5,047 nucleotides of DNA, from NCBI GenBank assembly GCA_964405735.1, contig CAYOPD010000192.1, forward strand, positions 1 to 5,047, given 5' to 3'. The notes beneath the pieces were generated by a model. The model saw only the letters and a program-made list of their open reading frames with translations. It was not told the origin of the DNA and did no database searches. Position numbers and translations under genes: made by a program. Positions 1 through 5,047 of the stretch are shown one piece after another. This DNA is from JADJLQ01 sp964405735 (lineage in GTDB: Bacteria > Bacteroidota > Bacteroidia > Chitinophagales > Saprospiraceae). Within the stretch, counting starts at the first letter, position 1. The number at the start of each line of letters is the position of its first letter.

Positions 1-1
1 G

Positions 2-3000
2 ACAAAATCAATTTCTTCCTGGCATGGAATTAAATTAGATGAAGGTTGTGTGATATCTATTGATTTAGATGACACTGTAGAAAATAATAGATGTTGTGCT
101 GGTAGTGGAAATAATTTAGTAGGTACAATTCCAGCTTTGAATCTTATATCCCTTACACTTTTAGATCTTTCGGGGAATAAACTTGCGGGGGCTATACCAA
201 ACTTTGATAAATTGCCAAACTTAGGGGGACTGGATTTATCTGGCAATAATTTAACTGGGTCTATACCAAATTTTAATAAGCTACCTAATTTAGGATCTCT
301 TGTATTAGCAGGAAATCAGTTAACCGGGTCATTGCCAAATTTTGAGAATCTCTTGTTATTGGGTAGGCTTTTTATCGGGGAAAATAGATTATCCGGAACA
401 ATCCCAAATTTTAACCTACCTAGTTTATTAACTCTTGATTTACATGTCAACAACTTGACAGGATCAATTCCTGATTTTAACAACCTACCTCTTTTGTTGA
501 CCCTTGATTTAGGTAATAATCAATTAACAGGTGAAATACCAAATTTCAATAAATTACCAAATCTGGAGGGTTTGTACTTGCATGAAAATCGATTGACAGG
601 CACAATTCCTGATTTCAATAAATTACCAAATCTTGGTAGTTTATTTTTATACAATAATCAATTAACATTTTCAAGCCTTATTAAAAACCTGGGTGCGATA
701 AAGCAGCTTATCGAAATTAAAAACAATGCTCCAAATGGTTTCATCTATTTTCCCCAACTAAAAATCTTCTCCGACACCACCATCACCATCTCCTTGAACA
801 CCAATTACACCCTCGATCTACTCATCGACGACACCGTCACTACTTCCACCTATACATGGTACAAAAATGATACCCTTTTTAAAACCATCAAAGGCAGCAA
901 TAAACTTCCTTTCAGTCCCTTTTCTGCTGCGGATGCCGGTACTTATACCGTGAACATCACCAATCCGTTGGCTCCTCAACTGACTCTGGAGAGTCATCCG
1001 ATCAGGCTGGTGGCGGGGCCGCAAATGGTATGTGACAGGAGGTCGGATTCTTTGGAGTTGTGGAAATTTTTTAAAGCAACAGGAGGCTCTAAATGGATTG
1101 AAAAATGGGATTCCACAAAATCAATTGACACTTGGTATGGTGTTACTCTGACAGCCGGCGGCTGTGTTGAAGGTATAGATTTAGGAAGCAGCCCTGGAAG
1201 GCCAGGTGGAGGAAATGGTGTATCTAATCAACTTCCCTTGCTTAATCTTCCGTTTTTAAAGAATTTTATCCTGCATGCGAATAACATGTCTGGAATCATT
1301 CCAAACTGGGATCTCCCGAGCCTGGAGCATCTCAATTTGCAGTCAAATAAATTATTAACTGGTCCATTACCTGATTTTAGTAAATTTAATAGTATAAGAA
1401 TTCTTAATTTATTTGAAAATCCGACATCTGGTGACTTGTCAAAATTAAATAATTTACCATTTCTTGAAACGCTTATACTTTGGCATAATAATTTATCAGG
1501 TCCTATTCCAGGAGACTTAAATTTACCTAAGTTAAAATACATGGATATAAGCGGAAATAATTGGACTGGTACTATTCCTGATTTTCAAAATCTCCCTAAT
1601 TTGGAAGGTTTGTACCTGTATAATGGCCAATTAACCGGACCTCTTCCTGATTTTACAAAGCTTCCAAAGCTCAGAGCGTTAATTGTACATAATCAAAAAA
1701 TAACCGGATCTATTCCTAATTTTTCAAATCTTCCAGAATTGGAATCATTAGGTCTCCATACTAATTTATTTAATGGAGTTTTTCCAACGTTTGAAAACTG
1801 TCCAAAACTAATAGGAATTGACCTCAGTTATAATTTTATCTCTGGAACAATTCCTGATTTCTATAAATCTCATTTAAAATTATCTGAACTGGCTTATGAA
1901 GAAAATAAATTTACTTTTCAAAGTATGATTCATAACCTTAGTCTAAACAAGAAACTTGTAGATACCCTAAGATACGCACAGCAAAAGCAAATCTATTCTG
2001 ATACCACCATCACCATTCCTGCTTGTTCGGAATACATCCTCGACCTCAAAATCGACGACACCGTCTCCACCTCCACCTATACATGGTATAAGGACGGAAT
2101 TCCGGATACCATCATCAAGGGCAGCAATAAGCGCAGGTTTACCAATTTTAGTCCAGAAAAAGCAGGTACCTATACCGTCCGGATTACCAATCCCCTGGCT
2201 CCTCAGCTGACCCTGGAAAGCCATCCCATCAGGTTGCTTTCCAGCCTTATACCTGTTATAAATCCGATTCCTTCACAAAGGGTCTGCGAAAAATATATAC
2301 TTCCCAAGCCCTCCGGGACCAATCTTGACTCCTTGTATTATTTTGCCGGACTAAATGGACAAGGCCAAAGATTCGCCATTGGCGATACCATTAGGAGAAG
2401 CATGAAACTATTTGCTTACCAAAATATTGGTGGCTGTTCTGTACAGGATTCTTTGATACTTACTGTCGTGGACAGTACAACGACGGAATTTATTTTATCC
2501 GATTCTCTGACTTGTGTTGGAAGCCCTATTTCCGCTAACCATATCGGAGTCCGAGGGCCTGAGACTACCTTTACCTGGTCTTTTAGTGGTTCTACAGAAG
2601 TATCCTTCGGGGGTGCTAACGCTGACCAACGGTGGGATCTTGGTCCAGGGACCTATCATATTACCGTGAGTGGAGAAACAGGGATTTGCGATGGTCCACC
2701 AACCACGCACTCAGTCAGGATAGTAGACACCCTGGCTCCTTTGAAGGACTTACTATGTACAACCCAAACCGATCAAATTGTTTTTAATTGGGACCCTGTG
2801 CCAGGAGCTTTGGACTATGAAATCCGTTCTCTTACGGGTCAGGTTGGTATTCGAAATGGAAACGAAATGACTTTCCTTAATCTATCAAGGGGTACGGAAG
2901 TGGGAATTATGGTGACTCCTCTTGGAGGTATTCCGTGCGCTAATGGCCAGCATGCATCTTTAACTTGTTCAACTACCATAAAATGTGATCTGACTCTCAA

Positions 3001-3565
3001 TGATGATCACTATTCCGGAAAGTATAGAACTCCCAGGCTGTTTGACATACTTGCGAATGATGATATTCCTGAAGATGGTCCTTTGGACATTAATATTGAA
3101 AATCCAAAGAACGGATCCGTCATCTATTCGAGGTCCACAGGACGAGGAACATATACTCCAAATTCTAATTTTATAGGAACGGAAAAATTGATCTATTCTG
3201 TTTGTATTCTCGATTGCTCGGATAGTTGTAAATCTGCAACATTAGAATTTGAAGTGGACGGCCCCTGCGGGAACCGCAACAGCATCGTCCTTCCCAATGT
3301 GATCTTCCCTACCGGCTCCGGAGCCAATCGCTATTTTATCGTAGAAGCCATTTCCAATTGTCCGGGTGCCTGGGGACCCAAGCCACATAAACTCCAGGTT
3401 TTCAATCGCTGGGGGAATGAGGTCTACCGGAACGACAATTACCTCAACGACTGGTCCGGGACGAATACTTCGGGGCAACCCCTGCCGGAGGGGACTTATT
3501 ATTATTTGCTGGATCTGGGGTCGGTGGCGGCGCCGGTGAGGGGGTATGTGGTGATTATGAGGTGA
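2..3565 (+). CDS. Large T9SS-secreted leucine-rich-repeat/Ig-like surface protein, 5' end outside the window
   Basis: Predicted secreted or surface-anchored binding protein; no catalytic domain is visible. The frame is open from base 2 to the TGA at 3563-3565, giving 1187 visible residues. The GTG at 50 is not the true start: the 16 codons before it (TKSISSWHGIKLDEGC) match the internal LRR N-cap near 1103-1150 (TKSIDTWYGV). The signal peptide and first cap half therefore lie upstream. Domain order: LRR cap remnant (2-109), LRR array 1 (110-724), Ig-like 1 (770-1012), N-cap 2 (1031-1189), LRR array 2 (1226-1969), Ig-like 2 (1997-2239), a Cys-pair domain starting PIPSQRVC (2258-2473), PKD-like (2480-2728), FN3-like with FNWDPVPGA (2729-2974), cadherin-like with DILANDD (2984-3256) and the CHU_C sorting domain (3266-3562). 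The sorting domain is recognised from NRWGNEVYRNDNYLNDW and EGTYYYLLDL. A role in adhesion or polymer binding is inferred from architecture only. Confidence 0.95.
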   Translation, partial: TKSISSWHGIKLDEGCVISIDLDDTVENNRCCAGSGNNLVGTIPALNLISLTLLDLSGNKLAGAIPNFDKLPNLGGLDLSGNNLTGSIPNFNKLPNLGSLVLAGNQLTGSLPNFENLLLLGRLFIGENRLSGTIPNFNLPSLLTLDLHVNNLTGSIPDFNNLPLLLTLDLGNNQLTGEIPNFNKLPNLEGLYLHENRLTGTIPDFNKLPNLGSLFLYNNQLTFSSLIKNLGAIKQLIEIKNNAPNGFIYFPQLKIFSDTTITISLNTNYTLDLLIDDTVTTSTYTWYKNDTLFKTIKGSNKLPFSPFSAADAGTYTVNITNPLAPQLTLESHPIRLVAGPQMVCDRRSDSLELWKFFKATGGSKWIEKWDSTKSIDTWYGVTLTAGGCVEGIDLGSSPGRPGGGNGVSNQLPLLNLPFLKNFILHANNMSGIIPNWDLPSLEHLNLQSNKLLTGPLPDFSKFNSIRILNLFENPTSGDLSKLNNLPFLETLILWHNNLSGPIPGDLNLPKLKYMDISGNNWTGTIPDFQNLPNLEGLYLYNGQLTGPLPDFTKLPKLRALIVHNQKITGSIPNFSNLPELESLGLHTNLFNGVFPTFENCPKLIGIDLSYNFISGTIPDFYKSHLKLSELAYEENKFTFQSMIHNLSLNKKLVDTLRYAQQKQIYSDTTITIPACSEYILDLKIDDTVSTSTYTWYKDGIPDTIIKGSNKRRFTNFSPEKAGTYTVRITNPLAPQLTLESHPIRLLSSLIPVINPIPSQRVCEKYILPKPSGTNLDSLYYFAGLNGQGQRFAIGDTIRRSMKLFAYQNIGGCSVQDSLILTVVDSTTTEFILSDSLTCVGSPISANHIGVRGPETTFTWSFSGSTEVSFGGANADQRWDLGPGTYHITVSGETGICDGPPTTHSVRIVDTLAPLKDLLCTTQTDQIVFNWDPVPGALDYEIRSLTGQVGIRNGNEMTFLNLSRGTEVGIMVTPLGGIPCANGQHASLTCSTTIKCDLTLNDDHYSGKYRTPRLFDILANDDIPEDGPLDINIENPKNGSVIYSRSTGRGTYTPNSNFIGTEKLIYSVCILDCSDSCKSATLEFEVDGPCGNRNSIVLPNVIFPTGSGANRYFIVEAISNCPGAWGPKPHKLQVFNRWGNEVYRNDNYLNDWSGTNTSGQPLPEGTYYYLLDLGSVAAPVRGYVVIMR
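110..724 (+). repeat. LRR array 1 (about 8 full units plus C-terminal cap)
   Basis: Coding repeat of mostly 23 residues with pattern N-x-L-T-G-x-I-P-[ND]-F-x-x-L-P-x-L-x-x-L-x-L-x-x, for example NQLTGEIPNFNKLPNLEG. It resembles the plant-type/bacterial IP-containing LRR class, but the variable segment is one residue shorter and always carries an F before the LP. Unit 5 is 22 residues long. The array ends in a degenerate unit (NQLTFSSLIKNL) that array 2 also ends with (NKFTFQSMIHNL), which looks like a conserved C-terminal cap. The DNA is AT-rich: I count 30% G+C in 241-300. Confidence 0.92.
543..633 (+). repeat. Perfect 22-bp direct repeat one LRR unit apart
   Basis: Bases 543-564 and 612-633 are identical, with a period of 69 bases, exactly one 23-codon LRR unit. 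They encode the FNKLPNL part of units 7 and 8. Neighbouring units encode the same residues with different codons, so this pair looks like a recent unit duplication or conversion. Confidence 0.8.
770..1012 (+). repeat. Ig-like domain, copy 1 of an internal duplication
   Basis: An 81-residue Ig-like beta-sandwich starting SDTTITI and ending NPLAPQLTLESHPIRLV. It carries the typical W in TYTWYKND and the D-A-G-T-Y-T-V motif of the late strands. It aligns without gaps to copy 2 at 1997-2239, with 57 of 81 identical residues by my count. Its base composition differs from the LRR arrays on either side: 781-840 is 50% G+C with many ACC, ATC and CTC codons. Confidence 0.88.
1031..1189 (+). other. Second LRR N-terminal cap inside the protein
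   Basis: Encodes a cap running from CDRRSDSLELWKFF through ATGGSKW and STKSIDTWYGV to GCVEGIDL. This is the usual bacterial LRR N-cap pattern: a short helix, then ATGG-x-x-W, then TWYGV before the first repeats. Its second half matches the sequence at the very start of the window, which shows that the window opens inside the equivalent cap of module 1. Confidence 0.85.
1226..1969 (+). repeat. LRR array 2 (about 10 units plus C-terminal cap)
   Basis: Units of 22-24 residues of the same IPxF..LP type as array 1 but more diverged, for example NNWTGTIPDFQNLPNLEG and QKITGSIPNFSNLPELES. Several units depart from consensus (NPTSGDLSKL, NLFNGVFPTF). It ends in the NKFTFQSMIHNL cap, directly followed by the second Ig-like copy. 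The greater unit divergence suggests an older array than array 1; that ordering is inference. Confidence 0.9.
1997..2239 (+). repeat. Ig-like domain, copy 2 of an internal duplication
   Basis: An 81-residue partner of the domain at 770-1012. It starts SDTTITIP and ends NPLAPQLTLESHPIRLL. The last 18 residues before the final one are identical between copies, and the core TSTYTWYK is identical too. It is again richer in G+C than the preceding LRR array. Both copies sit at the same place, immediately after an LRR C-cap, so the LRR plus Ig block is the duplicated unit. Confidence 0.88.
2984..3562 (+). other. C-terminal cassette: cadherin-like domain plus CHU_C T9SS type B sorting domain
   Basis: The first domain (2984-3256) has DILANDD, ENPKNGSV, GRGTYTPNSNFIG and EKLIYSVC, the pattern of cadherin-like / Tandem-95 Ig-like domains. 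It also has closely spaced cysteines in CILDCSDSC. The second (3266-3562) is the CHU_C domain (the PF13585/TIGR04131 family from memory), which directs cargo to the T9SS after Sec export. The same two domains in the same order end the next gene. I count about 41/90 identical residues in the first and 78/100 in the second. Confidence 0.9.
3506..3565 (+). repeat. Conserved 60-bp 3' gene tip, copy 1
   Basis: The last 20 codons including TGA match 4955-5014 at 56 of 60 bases. Among 18 identical residues only three codons differ synonymously. Slightly upstream (3404-3454 versus 4853-4903), nine of 16 identical residues use different codons. The local G+C is high: 37 of 60 bases in 3481-3540. Confidence 0.85.
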
Positions 3566-3607
3566 GGATAGATGGCTGGTGGATAGTGGTCAATGGGTGA
3601 TGCGCCT
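3559..3607 (+). repeat. Weak period-7 G-rich repeat starting at the stop codon of the LRR gene
   Basis: TGG recurs at 3573, 3580, 3587 and 3594 (TGC at 3601), exactly seven bases apart. In the same register, GAGGTGA lies over the stop codon at 3559-3565. The heptads are otherwise divergent, so this is a degenerate array at best. The clearer array after the second gene, which starts at the equivalent base, supports it. Confidence 0.5.
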
Positions 3608-3824
3608 TTCCGGGCAGATTGCCGGTTCTCATGGAATTTGGACTTGCTTTTGCTTATAAAAAATTCTCTATTCCTGCTTCGGAGTATAACAGCTCAGGAG
3701 GTAACGGCTTTTTTGAAAGCTGATTTAAAGATTTTAATCCATTTCCAATCAAATTTCAAGCCTGGTATTATGGATTATTATTTAAAATTCCATAGCGGTT
3801 ATTTATTACCTTTAAAAACTCATT
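3566..3824 (+). other. Spacer between the two T9SS cargo genes
   Basis: This stretch starts with the degenerate heptads and then becomes AT-rich. I see no tRNA, no strong hairpin followed by a T-run, and no convincing Bacteroidota promoter (TTG, then TAnnTTTG). A 113-codon frame runs from 3593 to 3934, but its translation has no recognisable domain and it overlaps the start of the next gene in another frame, so it is probably chance. A promoter for the second gene may lie here. Confidence 0.5.
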
Positions 3825-4094
3825 ATGAATCTTTTGCCCATAATATTTTCAGTCATGGTTTGTCGGTTGCAAAACTCATTAGTGCCACAACATACTCTGG
3901 AAAGCCGGTCCATCCAAATAAACCCAATGAATAGCGAACAGGATTGTTCTAATGCCCGGGTATTAAATATCAGTCCCTGCCTCTCGATCATAGATATTGA
4001 TTCTATTTCAGGCACCGGTAATGAAAAAGATGAAGCCGATAATTCCTGTCTCGATTTTAATAATTCAGATCCACGAAATATAAGTCAGAAATAA
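3825..4094 (+). CDS. 5' fragment of the interrupted T9SS cargo gene
   Basis: Encodes 89 residues starting MNLLPIIFSVMVC and ending DPRNISQK before TAA. ATG 3825 is the only usual start available, because an in-frame TAA lies at 3813-3815. The first residues are hydrophobic but lack a positive N-region and a clear signal peptidase site, so the signal peptide call is weak. Residues 35-80 (SEQDCSNARVLNISPC, then DEADNSCLDF) look like the Cys-bearing start of a secreted beta-sandwich domain. No ribosome binding site stands out; the upstream bases are AT-rich, which is common in Bacteroidota. It is unlikely to work as a separate small protein. Confidence 0.55.
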   Translation: MNLLPIIFSVMVCRLQNSLVPQHTLESRSIQINPMNSEQDCSNARVLNISPCLSIIDIDSISGTGNEKDEADNSCLDFNNSDPRNISQK

Positions 4095-4207
4095 ATTCAC
4101 TTTGGTTTAAGTGGACGGCGTCCGATACTTCCATTATAACTTTTACCATTACCTCCAAATTAGCCAATATTGATATCGATTTTGCTCTTTTCGAGTTAAA
4201 AGATGGA

Positions 4208-5014
4208 ATGGAAGGTTGCACCACAAAAAGAATGATTAGATGTAATGCTACGGGATGCATTAGAACGGTTGGATTAAACGAGTCTTCTACAGATATTGAA
4301 GAATCGCCAAATTGCGATCCTGGTGAGGACGGGTTCTTAAAAGCTCTTCAACAAATTCCTGGTATGTCATATGCTTTGTTGATAAATAACTTTACCAACA
4401 GTAGTGGATATTATTTACAGTTTTACCCAAAAAATATACTACTTAAACCTGACCAGTTTAAAGGAAAATTCCAAACAGACCTTCCTTTTAAAGTACTTGC
4501 TAATGATAATATTTCCAATACCCTTCCCATCCAGATTAAAATTGAAAATCCTGCGAATGGAAGACTTGTATATAATCAATCCAATGGAGAAGGTAAATAT
4601 ATTCCTAACCAGGGATTCTCCGGAAAAGAGATCGTACGTTATTCAGTTTGTCTATTAGATTGCCCCAGTAATTGTCAAAATTCTACCATCGAATTTGAAG
4701 TCGCCCCTAAATGTATCGACCGAAACAGCCTCGTTTTGCCCAATGTCCTCTTTCCCAGTAGCCCTTCCGGTAAAAACCGCTACTTTATCGTCGATGCTAT
4801 AAAGCATTGTTCTGATGCCTATGGTCCAAACCCACACAAACTCCAGGTCTTAAATAGATGGGGCAGTGAGGTCTATCGAAATGATAATTATCTTAACGAT
4901 TGGGATGGGACGACTACATCAGGCCAATCGTTACCAGCAGGCACCTACTATTACTTGCTGGATCTGGGCTCGGTGTCGGCGCCGGTGCGGGGCTATGTGG
5001 TGATTATGAGGTGA
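4208..5014 (+). CDS. 3' fragment of the interrupted T9SS cargo gene, with cadherin-like and CHU_C sorting domains
   Basis: 268 residues from the first ATG in this frame, but the frame is open back to 4064 and those codons are clearly part of the protein (INSLWFKWTASDTS, DIDFALFELKDG). ATG 4208 sits inside the N-terminal domain and gives no signal peptide, so it is an artefact of the frameshift, not a likely start. From 4208: the rest of the N-terminal domain to about 4444, the cadherin-like domain (4445-4705; KVLANDN, YSVCLLDCPSNC) and CHU_C (4712-5011; LNRWGSEVYRNDNYLNDW, AGTYYYLLDL, GYVVIMR). A T9SS sorting tail without an export signal would not be secreted, so the fragment alone should be non-functional. 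Confidence 0.75.
   Translation: MEGCTTKRMIRCNATGCIRTVGLNESSTDIEESPNCDPGEDGFLKALQQIPGMSYALLINNFTNSSGYYLQFYPKNILLKPDQFKGKFQTDLPFKVLANDNISNTLPIQIKIENPANGRLVYNQSNGEGKYIPNQGFSGKEIVRYSVCLLDCPSNCQNSTIEFEVAPKCIDRNSLVLPNVLFPSSPSGKNRYFIVDAIKHCSDAYGPNPHKLQVLNRWGSEVYRNDNYLNDWDGTTTSGQSLPAGTYYYLLDLGSVSAPVRGYVVIMR
4955..5014 (+). repeat. Conserved 60-bp 3' gene tip, copy 2
   Basis: Partner of 3506-3565 with 56 of 60 identical bases, including the stop codon and the following G. Three of the four differences are synonymous and one changes A to S. The G+C-rich codons (GTG, GCG, CCG) contrast with the AT-rich codons used in the same gene before about 4700. Confidence 0.85.
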
Positions 5015-5047
5015 GAGGCCCGAGGCTAGGGGCAAGAGGTTAGAGGT
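5008..5047 (+). repeat. Period-7 GAGGnnn repeat overlapping the stop codon and running off the window
   Basis: GAGG begins at 5008, 5015, 5022, 5036 and 5043, with GGGG at 5029, so six consecutive heptads keep the same phase. The first heptad (GAGGTGA) contains the TGA stop. The last two, GAGGTTA and GAGGT, suggest a more regular array continuing beyond the window. A possible 4-bp stem (GCCC 5018-5021 with GGGC 5030-5033) is too weak to call a terminator. Tandem heptamers are known as STRR elements in cyanobacteria; a relationship is not implied. Confidence 0.75.

Larger units (their letters stand above)
3825..5014 (+). pseudogene. T9SS type B cargo protein interrupted by one frameshift
   Basis: Two fragments in different frames together form one recognisable secreted protein. 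The frame starting at ATG 3825 runs to the TAA at 4092-4094. The continuation is in the -1 frame, open from 4064 to the TGA at 5012-5014. Adding one base in the AAA run at 4089-4091 gives QKINSLWFKW and a 396-residue product. Order of parts: a weak signal-like segment (residues 1-20), an N-terminal beta-sandwich-like domain with INSLWFKW, DIDFALFEL, RMIRC, GEDGF and YALLINNF (about 40-205), a cadherin-like domain with KVLANDN (about 208-294) and the CHU_C sorting domain (297-396). From memory, many Saprospiria cargo proteins have the pattern D-[FY]-D-F-x-[LI]-[FY], then a Cys pair, then GDGF, then LLIDN. The break could be a real mutation or a homopolymer sequencing error. Confidence 0.8.

Noticed and set aside
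818..2224. Minus-strand frames opposite both Ig-like copies (818-1024 and 1967-2224), with similar translations
   Set aside because: They resemble each other only because the sense strand carries the duplicated Ig domain; they are shadows of the coding strand.
3242..3478. A minus-strand frame opposite the sorting domain
   Set aside because: A shadow of the G+C-richer CHU_C coding sequence, which has few stop codons on the opposite strand.
3610..3626. CCGG...CCGG inverted repeat as a terminator for the LRR gene
   Set aside because: Only four base pairs and no following T-run.
3619..3652. Possible Bacteroidota promoter (TTG near 3619, TGCTTTTG at 3645-3652)
   Set aside because: The -7 element has a mismatch, the spacing is about 23 bases, and it lies over 170 bases before the gene; not supportable.
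3593..3934. A 113-codon plus-strand frame in the spacer
   Set aside because: No recognisable domain or signal peptide, and it overlaps the 5' fragment of the second cargo gene in another frame; most likely chance.
4086..4100. Programmed -1 ribosomal frameshift site
   Set aside because: No X-XXY-YYZ heptamer in the upstream frame and no evident stem-loop just downstream; a one-base loss is simpler.
4404..4658. An 84-codon plus-strand frame
   Set aside because: Lies entirely inside the cadherin-like and N-terminal domain coding region in another frame; no independent support.

Overview
The window looks like Bacteroidota DNA, most probably from a Saprospiria-like lineage (Saprospira, Lewinella or Haliscomenobacter relatives). 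This rests on two adjacent plus-strand genes that both end in the ~100-residue CHU_C / gliding-motility-associated C-terminal domain, the type B sorting tail of the type IX secretion system (T9SS). It also rests on the mosaic, repeat-rich surface-protein architecture and the generally AT-rich coding sequence. The lineage below phylum level is inference.

Layout. Positions 2-3565 hold the 3' part of a large secreted protein whose start lies before the window. It is built as two successive modules (LRR N-cap, leucine-rich repeats, Ig-like domain), then a Cys-containing domain, a PKD-like domain, an FN3-like domain, a cadherin-like 'LAND' domain and the sorting domain. A 259-base spacer (3566-3824) follows, opening with a weak period-7 G-rich repeat. 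Positions 3825-5014 encode a second, smaller T9SS cargo protein (N-terminal beta-sandwich-like domain, cadherin-like domain, sorting domain). Its reading frame is broken once between about 4064 and 4094, so it appears as a 5' fragment (3825-4094) and a 3' fragment (open from 4064, first ATG at 4208). Adding one base restores a 396-residue protein. The last 40 bases (5008-5047) are a clear heptad repeat that starts on the stop codon and runs off the window.

How the parts relate. Both genes are predicted cell-surface or secreted proteins exported by Sec and then the T9SS. They are probable adhesins or binding proteins, with no catalytic domain visible, and they share a two-domain C-terminal cassette. 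No secretion-machinery gene, RNA gene, CRISPR array or insertion sequence is visible. The most unusual signal is at DNA level: the two genes become more alike toward their 3' ends, with codon choice itself conserved in the last 60 bases, and both then run into period-7 repeats.
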